DNA from: Bacteroidota bacterium
Lineage (GTDB): Bacteria; Bacteroidota; Bacteroidia; Chitinophagales; Chitinophagaceae
Length of the DNA: 61,764 bases
Assembly (NCBI GenBank): GCA_947460175.1
Contig: CANHGW010000013.1
Span: 1 to 61,764 of the forward strand
Reading direction: 5' to 3'
Under the pieces are notes generated by a model. It was not told the DNA's origin. It worked only from the letters and a program-made list of their open reading frames with translations, and searched no databases. Below, piece after piece: positions 1 to 10,203 of the stretch. The position numbers were made by a program, and so were the translations under genes. Position 1 is the first letter of the stretch. The number at the start of each line of letters is the position of its first letter.

Positions 1-385
1 CAATTCGATCAATGATATATTGACCGTTTTCTTGATTTTGGTTTTTCCCATTATAATTATCACCTCTCCAAGGTAGTGACTTACGATATTGGATATAATG
101 CACATTTACATTTTTGCCAATTACTTTTTCTAAACTATCAGCAATTTTGATATCAGTCACTGAAAAATAAAAATTATTAGTATTAATAGAGCCGCCTTGT
201 ACTGATCTTAATCCTGGTTGCACCATTTCTCCTTCATAGGTTTTAAATATATTTCCTTTTCTAGAAAATTTATACAATACGCCTTCACGAGTTCCATCAC
301 TAAATGAGTTGTAATAGAACCAATACATATATCCAGCACCAAATAATAGGATTATTACTAAAAATAAAAAAATAGCTTTTCTCAT
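1..385 (-). CDS. Small N-terminally anchored protein, 3' end cut by window edge
   Basis: An open frame starts at the ATG at 383-385 on the minus strand and stays open for 128 codons to the edge, so the C-terminus is missing. The product begins with a hydrophobic segment (residues about 4-24, MRKAIFLFLVIILLFGAGY), followed by a polar region containing SFSDGTREGVLYKFSRKG and TYEGEMVQPGLRS. Short Bacteroidota proteins with this pattern are common, and from memory are often labelled 6-phosphogluconate dehydrogenase. Nothing here supports that enzyme: there is no Rossmann motif and the protein is too small. It is best described as a conserved membrane-anchored protein facing the periplasm. It is divergent from the next gene. 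Confidence 0.75.
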   Translation of the reverse strand, partial: MRKAIFLFLVIILLFGAGYMYWFYYNSFSDGTREGVLYKFSRKGNIFKTYEGEMVQPGLRSVQGGSINTNNFYFSVTDIKIADSLEKVIGKNVNVHYIQYRKSLPWRGDNYNGKNQNQENGQYIIDRI

Positions 386-449
386 GATTCAAAATATTGA
401 TGCGAAATTACTTCAAAACCTTGAAATCACAATACTAATTACAAATTTG

Positions 450-457
450 TACTTTTG
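450..457 (+). promoter_or_regulatory. -7 promoter element TACTTTTG
   Basis: TACTTTTG is a perfect match to the Bacteroidota -7 consensus TAnnTTTG and lies 14 bp before the ATG at 472. No clear TTTG -33 box is present at the usual spacing, so only the -7 element is supported. It implies a leader of fewer than about 12 nt. Confidence 0.45.
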
Positions 458-471
458 ACAAAAGGAATCGA

Positions 472-1536
472 ATGAAGGCTACTTATTTAATATTTTTAAT
501 ATGCATATGTTTTAATGTCATAGCACAAAAAAAACATCTTGAAATTAAAATTACTTCAACAACATATGAATTGAAATTAATCAATTTTCATATTGATCAA
601 ATATCATTTTCCAACGAAGTTAAAGACACAATGGGATTCATTGGCATTAGAAAAAAAACACTCAAACTAAAAGCTGTTTTAGCTAATAAACTTAGTGATT
701 TACAAACAATTATTTCATCTCATTATACTCAATCCTTGAATGGTACTCCAATTCACTTAAAAATTAAAAAACTAGGATTGTTTCCTGTGAATCCAAATTA
801 CTTTTCTCCTAGCGATACTTTTAAATACGAATGTGATTTTGTTGGAATTTTTAACGGTAACGAAGAATTGCTCTATACTTATAAAGCAAAAAACCTTTTT
901 GGTTCGTTTGTAAACCCTGCAGAAGTACTTTCTAATTATATTTCCAGAGCTTTTATTTCATCTATTGATCAATTCTCTAAAACATTTGAATCCAATAGTC
1001 AATGGAATATTTTAAATGACACATCAACAACTAAAATCAACATTGTAGTATTTCAAAATTCAATAAAAGGTGCGGATAGCATTCCTTGCTCGAAGAATAC
1101 AAAACTTCAATTATCAGATTTCAATATTGCAAAAAATAAAGACTCAAATTCAGTCATTGGTCATTGCAGAATGATATTGACTTATGTTGCCTATTTAGAC
1201 GAATCTAATATAAAACCAAGTTTATTTATTCATGTAAAATCTTTCTTCAATAGAACAAGGAGTTGGATTAATCCAACATTAGCCAATGAAGAATGGTTAT
1301 TGTATCAACAAGGACATTTTGATTTATGTACTATTTATGGCAACAAACTTACAAATGAGTGTAAACAATTCCCATTTACCTTAGGTGAATATAAAAGCGA
1401 GTTGAACCAACTATACAATAAAGTCTATACTGAGTATGTGCTAAAAAGAAAGCAATACGAAACCGAAACAAATCAAGGTAGAAATAATGAAATGATTAAA
1501 AAATGGAAATCTGATATTGATAACTTAATGAAATAA
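472..1536 (+). CDS. Secreted protein of unknown function
   Basis: This 354-residue protein has a clear Sec signal peptide (MKATYLIFLICICFNVIAQ, cleavage after about residue 19) and no later membrane segment, so it is probably periplasmic or surface-exposed. No lipobox and no C-terminal sorting domain are visible. I recognise no family. The C-terminal 40 residues are lysine- and glutamate-rich and probably helical. It stands alone: divergent from the gene to its left, with a strong hairpin terminator 15 bp after its stop. A -7 box lies just upstream of the start. Confidence 0.8.
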   Translation: MKATYLIFLICICFNVIAQKKHLEIKITSTTYELKLINFHIDQISFSNEVKDTMGFIGIRKKTLKLKAVLANKLSDLQTIISSHYTQSLNGTPIHLKIKKLGLFPVNPNYFSPSDTFKYECDFVGIFNGNEELLYTYKAKNLFGSFVNPAEVLSNYISRAFISSIDQFSKTFESNSQWNILNDTSTTKINIVVFQNSIKGADSIPCSKNTKLQLSDFNIAKNKDSNSVIGHCRMILTYVAYLDESNIKPSLFIHVKSFFNRTRSWINPTLANEEWLLYQQGHFDLCTIYGNKLTNECKQFPFTLGEYKSELNQLYNKVYTEYVLKRKQYETETNQGRNNEMIKKWKSDIDNLMK

Positions 1537-1551
1537 TTTTATACATAATAA

Positions 1552-1581
1552 AAACCGCCCTTCGTTGCTGAAGGGCGGTTT
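1552..1581. terminator. Bidirectional rho-independent terminator
   Basis: A perfect 12-bp stem (AAACCGCCCTTC at 1552-1563 with its complement at 1570-1581) closes a 6-nt loop. T-rich sequence follows on both strands (TTTCTCTTT on plus, TTTTTATTAT on minus). It sits between the convergent genes ending at 1536 (+) and 1619 (-) and should serve both. Confidence 0.85.
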
Positions 1582-1618
1582 CTCTTTATACTTTTTACTC
1601 AGTACTTAATACTCAGTA

Positions 1619-4600
1619 TTAGTCATTCTTTTTCACTTTGCTCACATGAGTCAATTGATCATTTTCAAATACTTGTACTGTGTATACGCCACTTGCAATA
1701 TCACCTAAGCTTAAGCTTAGTTTGTTCATGCCTGCTTCGCTACGTGCTTGTACTTGTTTCACAATACGACCACTCATATCCAATACTTTCACTGTTGTGT
1801 TTTGAACTTTTGTTGTGTACAAATCAATGTTCAATACATCTTGTGTTGGATTTGGATAGATACTCACGGTGCTACCATTCGTACCCCATATGATGTCTAC
1901 AACTTTTGCATTCATGGTGCTGTGGTTGTCGATATCTACTTGTTGTAGTCTATAATAGTTGTGACCCAATTGTGGTTTTGTGTTCTCAACGTTATAGTTC
2001 AAGATACTTGAGCTATTACCATTTGCTGCCTTGCTGTTCACTTTTGCAATGGTTGTAAAGTTCACACCATCGGTACCATGTTGTAGATTGAAGTAAGCAT
2101 TGTTTTGCTCACTTGCTGTTGTCCACTCTAGCAGATCGCTGTTGTTCATTTTACGGCCACTGAAGTTAGTGATTGTTGCAGGTAACGCTGCATTCAAGCC
2201 ATTTACTGAGTGTACTCGGAATTGACTAAAGCCTGGTGTGTTGAAACTCAACTCCCAATATGTTCCATTCCAGAATGCTGATGGTTGAATGACTAATGGT
2301 GAGTTACCCAATCCTCCATCACTGTTTTTTGTGATGCGGATATTGGTAATATTTGGATCAGCATTGTTGCCACTGGTTGGCATTGGTAAGTAAGGCGATA
2401 CCACTGCTAAGTTGTAATTATCAAAGTCAGCTTGGGTGATATATAATTTAACATCAGCACTGCCATTAGAGGTAGGGGTGATTTGATACCAACGACGTAC
2501 ATAGGGTTGACCATTGTATACGCCAGCATTTGCATCCACATTCACTGTTGCTGTTGTTAAGCCGAGTATGTTACCACCATTGCCATCATCGATCGATGCG
2601 ATTAAGTTACAACTTAGATCATAGTAGCTTGCATTTAAATCATCTCCTTGATTTTGAACTTGATTGGCTGTAGCAGGTGCTAATGTTCCTGAAGCAGGTG
2701 TTCCGGTTACAGTTACACTGCTGGTTGCAGTACAACCTGCACCATCTGTTCCAGTTACGGTATAGCTTGTAGTTCCGAAGCTTGCCACAAATGGCACACC
2801 ATCAAATAATCCACCATTCCATACATACGATGTAGCTCCACCACCGGTTGGTACTACGATGCTGTTGTCACAAGTAGTCGTTGGGGTTGCACTCGCGGTT
2901 ACCAAAGGTGCTGCATTCATAGTGACCACAGCTGTTGCTGTATTGCTACAATTGTTACCATCGGTTCCTGTTACGGTATAGGTTGCGCTTGAAGTTACTG
3001 TAAATGGCGTTGCATCTAAAATTAAACCAGACCATGTATACGTACCTCCAACACCTGCTCCACCACCGGTTACAGTGGCTTGTCCGTTTTCACAAACGGT
3101 TTGTGTCGTTGGTGTTGCGGTTATGGTTGGTAGTGTGTTCATGTTTACAACAGCTGTTGCTGTATTGCTACAATTGTTACCATCGGTACCTGTTACAGTG
3201 TATGTAGTAGGTCCGCTAGTTACAGGGAATGGTGTTGCATCTGAGATACCTCCGCTCCATACATAACTTGTTGCACCTCCACCTGATACAGTTGCACTTG
3301 CGTTTTGACACACTGTTTGTGTTGCAGGTGTTGCGGTTACAGTTGGTAAAGCGTTTACAGTTGCAGTAACTGGAATACGTGGTGTGCTTGTACAACCTGG
3401 TGTAGTTATAGTATACTCAAAATTAACCCTTGATATACTGCCTGAAGCTTCTGACCATATGTCTTGAGGGCTAGTTGTTGCAAGCTGAAACTGCATTCCC
3501 ATTCGGTTTAAAGAAACTGAAAACCCGTTGATGGTTGTTGTATTTCCTGTACTTGAATATGAATTTACATTGCCTCGAACTCCTAAAATACCTATAACCT
3601 CACCAGCTAAAATTGGTATATTAACTGTTATATTACCTGGCGTTGCGTTATTTTGAGTAAGATATAAAGTAGTGAATGCATTTGTAGTAGCTGCAAATAT
3701 AGGAGGAGGTGTATTACCATTAAATTTCACTACAGCAATACTTTGATTACCTGATGAAGCAGTAGTAGGAACTTGTAATGAAGTTATGGTAAAATTAGTA
3801 GGTGCTGTAAACCAATAACCTCTTACATTTCCTGAAAATGGACTTGTTTGAGCAGGCATTGGAGCTTGCACAGGTGCTGAAGTAACTGAGGTTGAATTTT
3901 CTACATAATAAGTAGTTGTACCTATAACCGAAGGATTGTAAGTTGTCCCAGTATTTAATAATGTACCACCAGTTAATGCATCATACCATGTAACAACTGT
4001 TCCTGTAGCAGCTAAATTAACTACACCACCAGGTGCGCAAATACTATCTTCTGTTACTACAGGGTTTGGTGCAGTATTTACGGTCAAAGATATCGTGTTT
4101 GTGTTACTGCATCCATTCACATCGGTTCCTTCTACAGTATATATCGTAGTTGAGGTTGGTGTTACACTTGGAGCTCCTACCAGAGCTCCTGGATTCCATG
4201 TATAAGTAGAAGCTCCAGTTGCACTTAAGGTAGAAGAACTACCTAAACATACTGATGAAGGTGATGCTGAAGCAACAATGGTTGGAAGAGGTAAAACAGA
4301 AACACTAATAACTGAAGTTGCACTACAACCATTTGCATCTGTTGCAATTAATGTATATGTTCCAGCTGTAGTAACATTAAATGTTGAACCTGTACCTGTA
4401 GTAACACCACTGATCCATTGATAAGTATAGCTTGGTGTACCGCCTGTAGCACTTCCAGTTAATGTTGCATTCCCACCAACACATAATGGTGTTGCAGCAA
4501 TGGATGGAGCTAGGACATTTGGTTGAAGAATATCAACAGTCGAAGTTGCTGTGCAGGAATTTCCATCAGTTACGGTTACAGTATAGGTATTCGCAGCTAA

Positions 4601-6481
4601 GTTGATAAATGTACCTGCTGGCGATTGTGTACTAACTGGTGAAATTGAAAAAGAAGGTAACACCGCTGCAGATGAGACAACGACTGAACCATTTGCACCA
4701 CCATTACAAGAAACATTTGTAGGTGTTACACTTGAAAATGTAGGAGGTGTAAGAATGTTTAAAAAAGTACTATTACTACAGCCTGTTAATGCTGTATTAG
4801 ATGCAGTAATACGAATTTTATATATACCCGAACCAGGTTGGTTTGATGGGATTGTTGCAAGAATTGAACCATTTAAATCAATTGAATTTAATGTACCAAT
4901 TACAATTGGTGCAGCAAAACTACCTGCAGCATCGCTCAATTCAATATTAAATATATTCCCAGCATTTATTGTTGTATTAGTAGCTACATAATTAACATTA
5001 AATGTAGAACCTGGGCAATATGAAGCATTTTGATTTTCAATTGAGGCATAGATAGCAGGTGTAGTAGCAATATCCAATTGCAAATCTAATCTACCCAGAC
5101 TTGTATAAGGAAGTGATAACCCACCTCCAGCAAGAGCTGTAGAGTAGTATGTATTAGGCCTGGTCAATGCTTCACTTTCAGTCATGAGTGGAAAATACCC
5201 CGTAACACCAACAGTTTGTGCTATACCGATGTAGAAGTCTGTATTGGATAAGGCTACTGGAGAAGGGAAGGTAAAGGTTACGACAGTATTAGAATCTGTA
5301 GCTGATGTTACATAGTTAGGAGATTGCCCCAATATGGCACCAGTTGGACTTACAATAACACCGTATACCGTATTTCCTACATTTGCAAGTGGAACAGACA
5401 ACCTTGCCTTTACAGCAGTAGCACTTACGCATCCATTTGCGCTATGCTTAGCGAGTAAAAGACCTGAACCTGTATTGAAGCCTATGGCTCCTCTTGCACC
5501 CGAAAATCCGTTTAAATTGTGAGTATAAGCATTATTACCTACAATTTCTGTCTTACGTGAAGCATTGTCCAAAAGATTGGATTCCCCAGCTACTGGGTCA
5601 ATCGTTACAATCACAGAGTCGGTTTCTTGAATAGCTGGCATCCAACCCGTAAATTCTGAAGTCAATTCACCACATGAAGGTATTGTGATAGGAAGGGTTT
5701 GATAATAACGTACCGTACCAGTTATTGCTTCTTTGATTTCGAGATTGGCGTTAGTGGTTTGGGCAGTTCCATAAGTACTTCTCACTGTAAAAGGAATAGC
5801 TTCTGGCGCTCCGGCTCCAGCAGGTATTTTGCCATGAGGCCATGCAGAAACTAAAGAAATATTTGTACTAGCACCAAATGCTACTAAGGTAGTAACAGGC
5901 CTGAACAATGAATTTGCAGAAACAGTTACAATTGCTGTACATACAGCAGTTTGTGCAGATTTAACACCGGCTAATGTAGTGTTGCAAGCTACCACTGAAC
6001 CTGTAGCAAGAGTGCCACAGTTTGTCCATTCGTAAGATATATAAATACCTCCACCAGTATAAGTAAATGGGGTACCCAGGGTTACATTCCATGATAACGC
6101 GTTTGGAATAGTAGTAGTCGCATTGTGTGCTACCGTCATGGTAGATATAGCAGTAGCCCAAGTCGTAGATTTGTTGTTGATTACATCTGTTGTATTTTCA
6201 AATCTAATCTCCAAATTGCCTGTAGTAGCTATGCTTGGTGCAGTAGCGAAAGCTCCACCTACTTGAGTTATGCTATTTCCAAAGGAAAAACCCGCAGCAG
6301 CCATTTCAGCAGCTGTAACCAAAAAGACAGTGGTACCTCTACCATTATTTGGATTTAGCCCTCTGAAAAAACCAGAAGTAGCATTAGTACTACCGATAAC
6401 GGTAGTAGGACATTGAGCCTGCATTGTTAACCCCTCAAATAAGAGGATGAACAACAGTAAAAAGTTGAAAATTTTTGTCAT
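1619..6481 (-). CDS. Giant type IX-secreted surface protein with SprB and Ig-like repeats
   Basis: A 1620-residue protein from the chosen start. The signal peptide is MTKIFNFLLLFILLFEGLTMQAQ. An upstream in-frame ATG at 6511 is rejected because it overlaps the -7 promoter box. In order: an N-terminal beta-rich domain (about 25-230), a region with a CARDB-like stretch and a second beta domain (about 230-490), a SprB-type repeat (NVSCNGGANGS, about 590-660), several Ig-like domains with the TYTVTGTDGxxCS signature typical of Bacteroidota adhesins, and a C-terminal type A sorting domain of about 75 residues starting at SIYPNPTQDVLNIDL. The family is exported by the type IX secretion system and anchored at or released from the cell surface, usually as an adhesin or structural protein. 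No catalytic domain was seen. It ends near a bidirectional terminator. Confidence 0.88.
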   Translation of the reverse strand: MTKIFNFLLLFILLFEGLTMQAQCPTTVIGSTNATSGFFRGLNPNNGRGTTVFLVTAAEMAAAGFSFGNSITQVGGAFATAPSIATTGNLEIRFENTTDVINNKSTTWATAISTMTVAHNATTTIPNALSWNVTLGTPFTYTGGGIYISYEWTNCGTLATGSVVACNTTLAGVKSAQTAVCTAIVTVSANSLFRPVTTLVAFGASTNISLVSAWPHGKIPAGAGAPEAIPFTVRSTYGTAQTTNANLEIKEAITGTVRYYQTLPITIPSCGELTSEFTGWMPAIQETDSVIVTIDPVAGESNLLDNASRKTEIVGNNAYTHNLNGFSGARGAIGFNTGSGLLLAKHSANGCVSATAVKARLSVPLANVGNTVYGVIVSPTGAILGQSPNYVTSATDSNTVVTFTFPSPVALSNTDFYIGIAQTVGVTGYFPLMTESEALTRPNTYYSTALAGGGLSLPYTSLGRLDLQLDIATTPAIYASIENQNASYCPGSTFNVNYVATNTTINAGNIFNIELSDAAGSFAAPIVIGTLNSIDLNGSILATIPSNQPGSGIYKIRITASNTALTGCSNSTFLNILTPPTFSSVTPTNVSCNGGANGSVVVSSAAVLPSFSISPVSTQSPAGTFINLAANTYTVTVTDGNSCTATSTVDILQPNVLAPSIAATPLCVGGNATLTGSATGGTPSYTYQWISGVTTGTGSTFNVTTAGTYTLIATDANGCSATSVISVSVLPLPTIVASASPSSVCLGSSSTLSATGASTYTWNPGALVGAPSVTPTSTTIYTVEGTDVNGCSNTNTISLTVNTAPNPVVTEDSICAPGGVVNLAATGTVVTWYDALTGGTLLNTGTTYNPSVIGTTTYYVENSTSVTSAPVQAPMPAQTSPFSGNVRGYWFTAPTNFTITSLQVPTTASSGNQSIAVVKFNGNTPPPIFAATTNAFTTLYLTQNNATPGNITVNIPILAGEVIGILGVRGNVNSYSSTGNTTTINGFSVSLNRMGMQFQLATTSPQDIWSEASGSISRVNFEYTITTPGCTSTPRIPVTATVNALPTVTATPATQTVCQNASATVSGGGATSYVWSGGISDATPFPVTSGPTTYTVTGTDGNNCSNTATAVVNMNTLPTITATPTTQTVCENGQATVTGGGAGVGGTYTWSGLILDATPFTVTSSATYTVTGTDGNNCSNTATAVVTMNAAPLVTASATPTTTCDNSIVVPTGGGATSYVWNGGLFDGVPFVASFGTTSYTVTGTDGAGCTATSSVTVTGTPASGTLAPATANQVQNQGDDLNASYYDLSCNLIASIDDGNGGNILGLTTATVNVDANAGVYNGQPYVRRWYQITPTSNGSADVKLYITQADFDNYNLAVVSPYLPMPTSGNNADPNITNIRITKNSDGGLGNSPLVIQPSAFWNGTYWELSFNTPGFSQFRVHSVNGLNAALPATITNFSGRKMNNSDLLEWTTASEQNNAYFNLQHGTDGVNFTTIAKVNSKAANGNSSSILNYNVENTKPQLGHNYYRLQQVDIDNHSTMNAKVVDIIWGTNGSTVSIYPNPTQDVLNIDLYTTKVQNTTVKVLDMSGRIVKQVQARSEAGMNKLSLSLGDIASGVYTVQVFENDQLTHVSKVKKND
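2928..3187. repeat. Tandem Ig-like module repeat, 222-bp period
   Basis: A 38-bp stretch is identical at 2928-2965 and 3150-3187, exactly 222 bp (74 codons) apart, inside the giant surface-protein gene. It encodes the conserved TGTDGNNCSNTATAVV part of adjacent Ig-like modules. Similar but more diverged modules flank it. The exact DNA identity suggests recent duplication or gene conversion between modules. Confidence 0.85.
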
Positions 6482-6498
6482 AGTATATAGTTTTAAAA

Positions 6499-6529
6499 CG
6501 AATCTAATCATTATTATTTTATAAACAAA
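6499..6529 (-). promoter_or_regulatory. Promoter of the giant surface-protein gene
   Basis: On the minus strand TTTG (6526-6529) is followed after 19 bp by TAGATTCG (6499-6506), one mismatch from TAnnTTTG. Predicted transcription starts near 6493, so translation should begin at the ATG at 6481 and not at the upstream ATG at 6511, which lies within the spacer and -7 box. Confidence 0.55.
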
Positions 6530-6542
6530 TAAATTAGATTTA

Positions 6543-7463
6543 TTATTTTCGAGACCATTCTTGATTTCGTAGAAAAAAATCGAATTTGGTGCGTTTTATA
6601 GCAGATTTTGAGAAAACATTGGAAAATACCTCCTTAGACAACAAATTGAAATCATTTTCGTACCATTGAATCCACTCGGCAGAGGGATTAAAAGAGGGCG
6701 TAGTGTGCGGTTTCGAAAATCGATTCCATGGGCATACATCCTGACATATATCACAACCAAATATCCAGTCATTCCAATGAGGAGTCTGCTCTGAAAATGC
6801 TTCTTTTAATTCGATAGTAAAATAGGATATGCATTGCGAGCCGTTAACAACTTTATCGGGCATAATTGCATCCGTAGGACAGGCATCAATACATTTGGTA
6901 CAAGTTCCACAATGACTCGTACTAAATGGCATATCATAATCTAAGTCAAGATCAAGAATGAGAGTAGCCAAAAAGAAAAAAGAACCTGACTTTTTAGAAA
7001 TTAAATTGCCATTTTTTCCAATCCAGCCAAGGCCACTCTTCACAGCCCACGCACGTTCAAGTACAGGTGCGCTATCTACAAATCCTCGTCCAGAAACTTC
7101 TCCTATTTCCTCTTGTATATGCTCCAGCAATAGGTGTAACTTGTCTTTTATAACATAGTGATAGTCTTGCCCATAAGCATACTTTGAAACTTTAAAATCA
7201 GCTTGTGGCAACTCCACTTGAGGAAAATAATTCAACATCAAGGTTATTACACTTTTAGCACCATCAACCAACTTTGTTGGATCAATCCGCTTATCAAAGT
7301 GATTAGCCATATAACTCATTTTGCCATGATGGTTTTGGTTCAACCATTTTTCAAGTCGTCGGGCATCATCATCGAGCTGCTCAGCTTTAGCAATACCACA
7401 GTAATCAAATCCCAATTGCAGGGATTTCTCTTGGATTAATCGTGTATAATTGCCTTTTATCAT
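6543..7463 (-). CDS. queG: Epoxyqueuosine reductase QueG
   Basis: QueG performs the last step of queuosine synthesis, the cobalamin-dependent reduction of epoxyqueuosine to queuosine in the wobble position of GUN-anticodon tRNAs, in the cytosol. The 306-residue product shows the family signature: [12 protein letters not shown] with the expected catalytic Asp130, [12 protein letters not shown] (about 144-155), and two 4Fe-4S cluster motifs (C185, C188, C191, C195; and C237, C240, C244 in [11 protein letters not shown]). It lacks the C-terminal HEAT-repeat extension of the longer Escherichia coli enzyme; the short form is usual in this phylum. It is divergent from the protease gene that follows. 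No other queuosine gene is in the window. Confidence 0.95.
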   Translation of the reverse strand: MIKGNYTRLIQEKSLQLGFDYCGIAKAEQLDDDARRLEKWLNQNHHGKMSYMANHFDKRIDPTKLVDGAKSVITLMLNYFPQVELPQADFKVSKYAYGQDYHYVIKDKLHLLLEHIQEEIGEVSGRGFVDSAPVLERAWAVKSGLGWIGKNGNLISKKSGSFFFLATLILDLDLDYDMPFSTSHCGTCTKCIDACPTDAIMPDKVVNGSQCISYFTIELKEAFSEQTPHWNDWIFGCDICQDVCPWNRFSKPHTTPSFNPSAEWIQWYENDFNLLSKEVFSNVFSKSAIKRTKFDFFLRNQEWSRK

Positions 7464-7551
7464 TATTCACAATGATAGTAAGTTTTTTTAGATATTTATT
7501 AACGTGAAACCTCTTAACTTTACCAACTGTAAAATATTCAATTTTTTTCAA

Positions 7552-9753
7552 ATGAACAAAAAATCATTCCTGCCTTTAATTTTAATATTAGCCGTTGGTG
7601 TATTCTTTTCTTTTAGACTTATTGCTGATAAAAATCAACTAGATGTTTCAAGCAATAATACTGAAGTTAACATAGTTCCATATTCTTTACCAGAAAATGA
7701 AACTAGTTCTAAAAATCAGGTTATACAACAGACAATCATGCAGGTGTTAAAAGATGGGCATTATTCACCAAAAGAAATTGATGATGATTTTTCAAAACGT
7801 GTTTTTTCGAAATATATGGAAATGACAGACTTTGGGAAATTATTTTTTATTCAATCAGACATTGATGAGTTTAAAAACTTTGAAACAAAAATTGATAATG
7901 AAATCATGGACGGCTCAACCAAATTATATGATTTGGTTTCGACAAGAATCGTACAACGCATGAAGGAAGCTGAAGGATATTACAAAGAAGCCTTAGAAAA
8001 ACCATTAACCTTCAATGATAACGATGAAATCGAATTGGATGGTAAAAAATTAAATTGGTGTAAAGATCAAGCTGAATTAAAAGCTCGTTGGATGAAAAGT
8101 ATTAAATACAGAACATTGGCTCGATATACAGAATTGAAGGACCAACAAAAAGTAACTAAAGATAAAAAAGAAAAAGAAAAATCAGATGCACAAATTGAAA
8201 TAGATTCACGTGAAAATGTAAAAAAGAGTATGGTCTTTTATTTCAAACGTATTAATAAAATTAGCGATTCAGATAGATTTGCTACTTACGTGAATAGTAT
8301 ATGCCATGTTGTAGATCCACATACAGATTTTTTCCCTCCAAAAGATAAACAACGATTTGATGAAGAGATGAGTGGTTCGTTCTTTGGTATAGGAGCTCAA
8401 CTACAAAGCGAAGAAGGATCTTGTAAAATTAAACAAGTAATAACTGGCACCCCTGCTTGGAAAGATGGCAGAATGAAAGTAGAAGATATTATTTTGAAAG
8501 TAGCACAAGGTGATGAAGAACCTGTTGATATTGCTGGATGGGATATTGAAGATATAGTACAAATAATAAGAGGGAGAGAAGGATCTGAAGTAAGATTAAC
8601 AGTAAAGCACTTAGCAGGAGATCAAGAAGTGATATCCTTGCGAAGAGGTAAAGTAGAAACTGAAAGTACGTTTGCTAAATCGGCCATTATTAAAAATAAT
8701 GGTGTAAGTATTGGTTACATTTTATTACCAGAATTTTACGCCGCTTTTAATGATCGAAACGGCAGACGATGTGCAGAAGACATGGCTAAAGAAATAGAAA
8801 AACTAAAGGCTGAAAATGTAAATGGGATCATTGTAGATTTGAGAAATAATGGTGGAGGTTCATTGACAGATGTAGTAGAAATTGGAGGTATGTTTATTGA
8901 TAAAGGCCCTATCGTTCAAGTTAAATCAAGAGATGCAATGGCTCAATCATTGAATGACCGAGCCCCAGGAATTTTATATGATGGACCTTTAGCAATACTT
9001 ATTAATCAAGGAAGCGCATCAGCTTCAGAGATTTTAGCAGCAGCTATGCAGGATTACAAACGTGCAATTATTATAGGTTCTACCTCATTTGGTAAAGGAA
9101 CTGTACAAAGAGTATTTGGATTAGAAGATTTTTACAGAGGTGAAGAAAATCTTAAACCTCAAGGTTCTATTAAATTGACATTGCAAAAATTCTACAGAGT
9201 GAATGGAGGATCTACTCAATTAAAAGGTGTAACACCAGATATAAAACTACCTGATGCATTTGAATTAATCGATATTGGAGAACGAAAAGATGATAACTCA
9301 TTGGCATGGGATCAAGTAGCTAAAGCAGATTATAAACCATATAAACAATCGGTTGATTTTGGCAAGTTAGTTGAACTGTCTAGTAAACGAACTGCAAACA
9401 ATGAATCATTTAAAATTATTTCTCAAAATGCTGCTAGAATGAAACAGCAATATGATGAAAATAAGTATTCACTTAATTTAGTTAAATATCAAGAACAAAT
9501 CAAAGAAGCAAAAGACTTATCAAAAAAATTAGAGGAACTTGATAAAGTAAAAACTACCACGACTGTTTTAAATTTAAAGAGTGATAAAACATCTATTCAA
9601 AAAGACACAGTTAGTATTCGAAGAAACGAAGAATGGGTAAAAGCGTTGAAAAAAGATGCCTATATATCTGAAGCTACCAATGTAATATTGGATTGGATGA
9701 AATTAGAAAAAAACAATCCTAGTTCATCTCAAGTGATTAAAAGTATTGACTAA
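7552..9753 (+). CDS. prc: Carboxy-terminal processing protease, Prc/Tsp type (S41)
   Basis: A periplasmic serine protease that degrades or trims proteins from their C-termini, with roles in envelope protein turnover. The 733-residue product (ATG at 7552; an upstream GTG at 7504 would place an unlikely 16 residues before the signal segment) has an N-terminal hydrophobic signal (KKSFLPLILILAVGVFFSF), a tail-specific-protease N domain (about 50-250), a PDZ domain around GIGAQL to LRRGKV (about 270-365) and the S41 core with GIIVDLRNNGGGS. The Ser/Lys dyad is readable as Ser490 in GSASASEIL and Lys515 in FGKGTVQ, with the 25-residue spacing of the E. coli enzyme. The C-terminal 130 residues are lysine-rich and helical. 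A 134-residue HTH-like gene follows 28 bp later. Confidence 0.93.
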   Translation: MNKKSFLPLILILAVGVFFSFRLIADKNQLDVSSNNTEVNIVPYSLPENETSSKNQVIQQTIMQVLKDGHYSPKEIDDDFSKRVFSKYMEMTDFGKLFFIQSDIDEFKNFETKIDNEIMDGSTKLYDLVSTRIVQRMKEAEGYYKEALEKPLTFNDNDEIELDGKKLNWCKDQAELKARWMKSIKYRTLARYTELKDQQKVTKDKKEKEKSDAQIEIDSRENVKKSMVFYFKRINKISDSDRFATYVNSICHVVDPHTDFFPPKDKQRFDEEMSGSFFGIGAQLQSEEGSCKIKQVITGTPAWKDGRMKVEDIILKVAQGDEEPVDIAGWDIEDIVQIIRGREGSEVRLTVKHLAGDQEVISLRRGKVETESTFAKSAIIKNNGVSIGYILLPEFYAAFNDRNGRRCAEDMAKEIEKLKAENVNGIIVDLRNNGGGSLTDVVEIGGMFIDKGPIVQVKSRDAMAQSLNDRAPGILYDGPLAILINQGSASASEILAAAMQDYKRAIIIGSTSFGKGTVQRVFGLEDFYRGEENLKPQGSIKLTLQKFYRVNGGSTQLKGVTPDIKLPDAFELIDIGERKDDNSLAWDQVAKADYKPYKQSVDFGKLVELSSKRTANNESFKIISQNAARMKQQYDENKYSLNLVKYQEQIKEAKDLSKKLEELDKVKTTTTVLNLKSDKTSIQKDTVSIRRNEEWVKALKKDAYISEATNVILDWMKLEKNNPSSSQVIKSID

Positions 9754-9781
9754 CGATATCCAATAACCATTCTCTACAATT

Positions 9782-10186
9782 ATGAATATCAATGAAGTTC
9801 CTCAGGATAAAAAAAACTTTAAAGATGGTGACAAAGCTCCCAAAAAAGTAATGTATGTAACCACGCAAGATGGATCCTACACACAAACACAAAGCGCTGG
9901 ATGGGAAGCAGAAAATCTTGCTCTAGAGCAAGCATGGGAAGAAATAGAAACACAATTACAAGAAGAAAAAATTTTAGTACAAGAAAACAAAGTAAGTCCT
10001 ATCTCCTATTATATGAAAAAAAACAGAATGGACTTACCCATACTTGCATCATATGTGAGTATGTGGCAATGGAGAGTTAAACGACATTTAAAACCTACCG
10101 TTTTTAAATCACTTTCAGATTCTATTTTAAAAAAATATGCCGATGCATTTAATATTTCCATTGAGGTATTAAAAAATGTAGACTAA
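9782..10186 (+). CDS. Putative small regulator with XRE-like HTH
   Basis: A 134-residue soluble protein with no signal or membrane segment. The N-terminal half contains KKVMYVTTQDGSYTQ and an acidic helix (WEAENLALEQAWEEIE). The C-terminal 60 residues (from PISYYMKKNRMDLPILASYV) have the spacing of a divergent Cro/C1-type helix-turn-helix and end in LKKYADAFNISIEVLKN, which closely resembles the last helix of XRE domains (LKKIAKALGVSLDEL). The DNA-binding role is inferred, not shown; a structural role is equally possible. It starts 28 bp after the prc gene, and the BtrH-like gene starts 17 bp after it, so the last two are probably co-transcribed. Confidence 0.7.
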   Translation: MNINEVPQDKKNFKDGDKAPKKVMYVTTQDGSYTQTQSAGWEAENLALEQAWEEIETQLQEEKILVQENKVSPISYYMKKNRMDLPILASYVSMWQWRVKRHLKPTVFKSLSDSILKKYADAFNISIEVLKNVD

Positions 10187-10203
10187 TTTTTCATCTTTGC
10201 AGT

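Noticed and set aside
4602-4991. 129-codon frame on the plus strand inside the giant surface-protein gene
   Set aside because: A shadow of low-complexity repeat codons on the other strand; no signal, motif or promoter.
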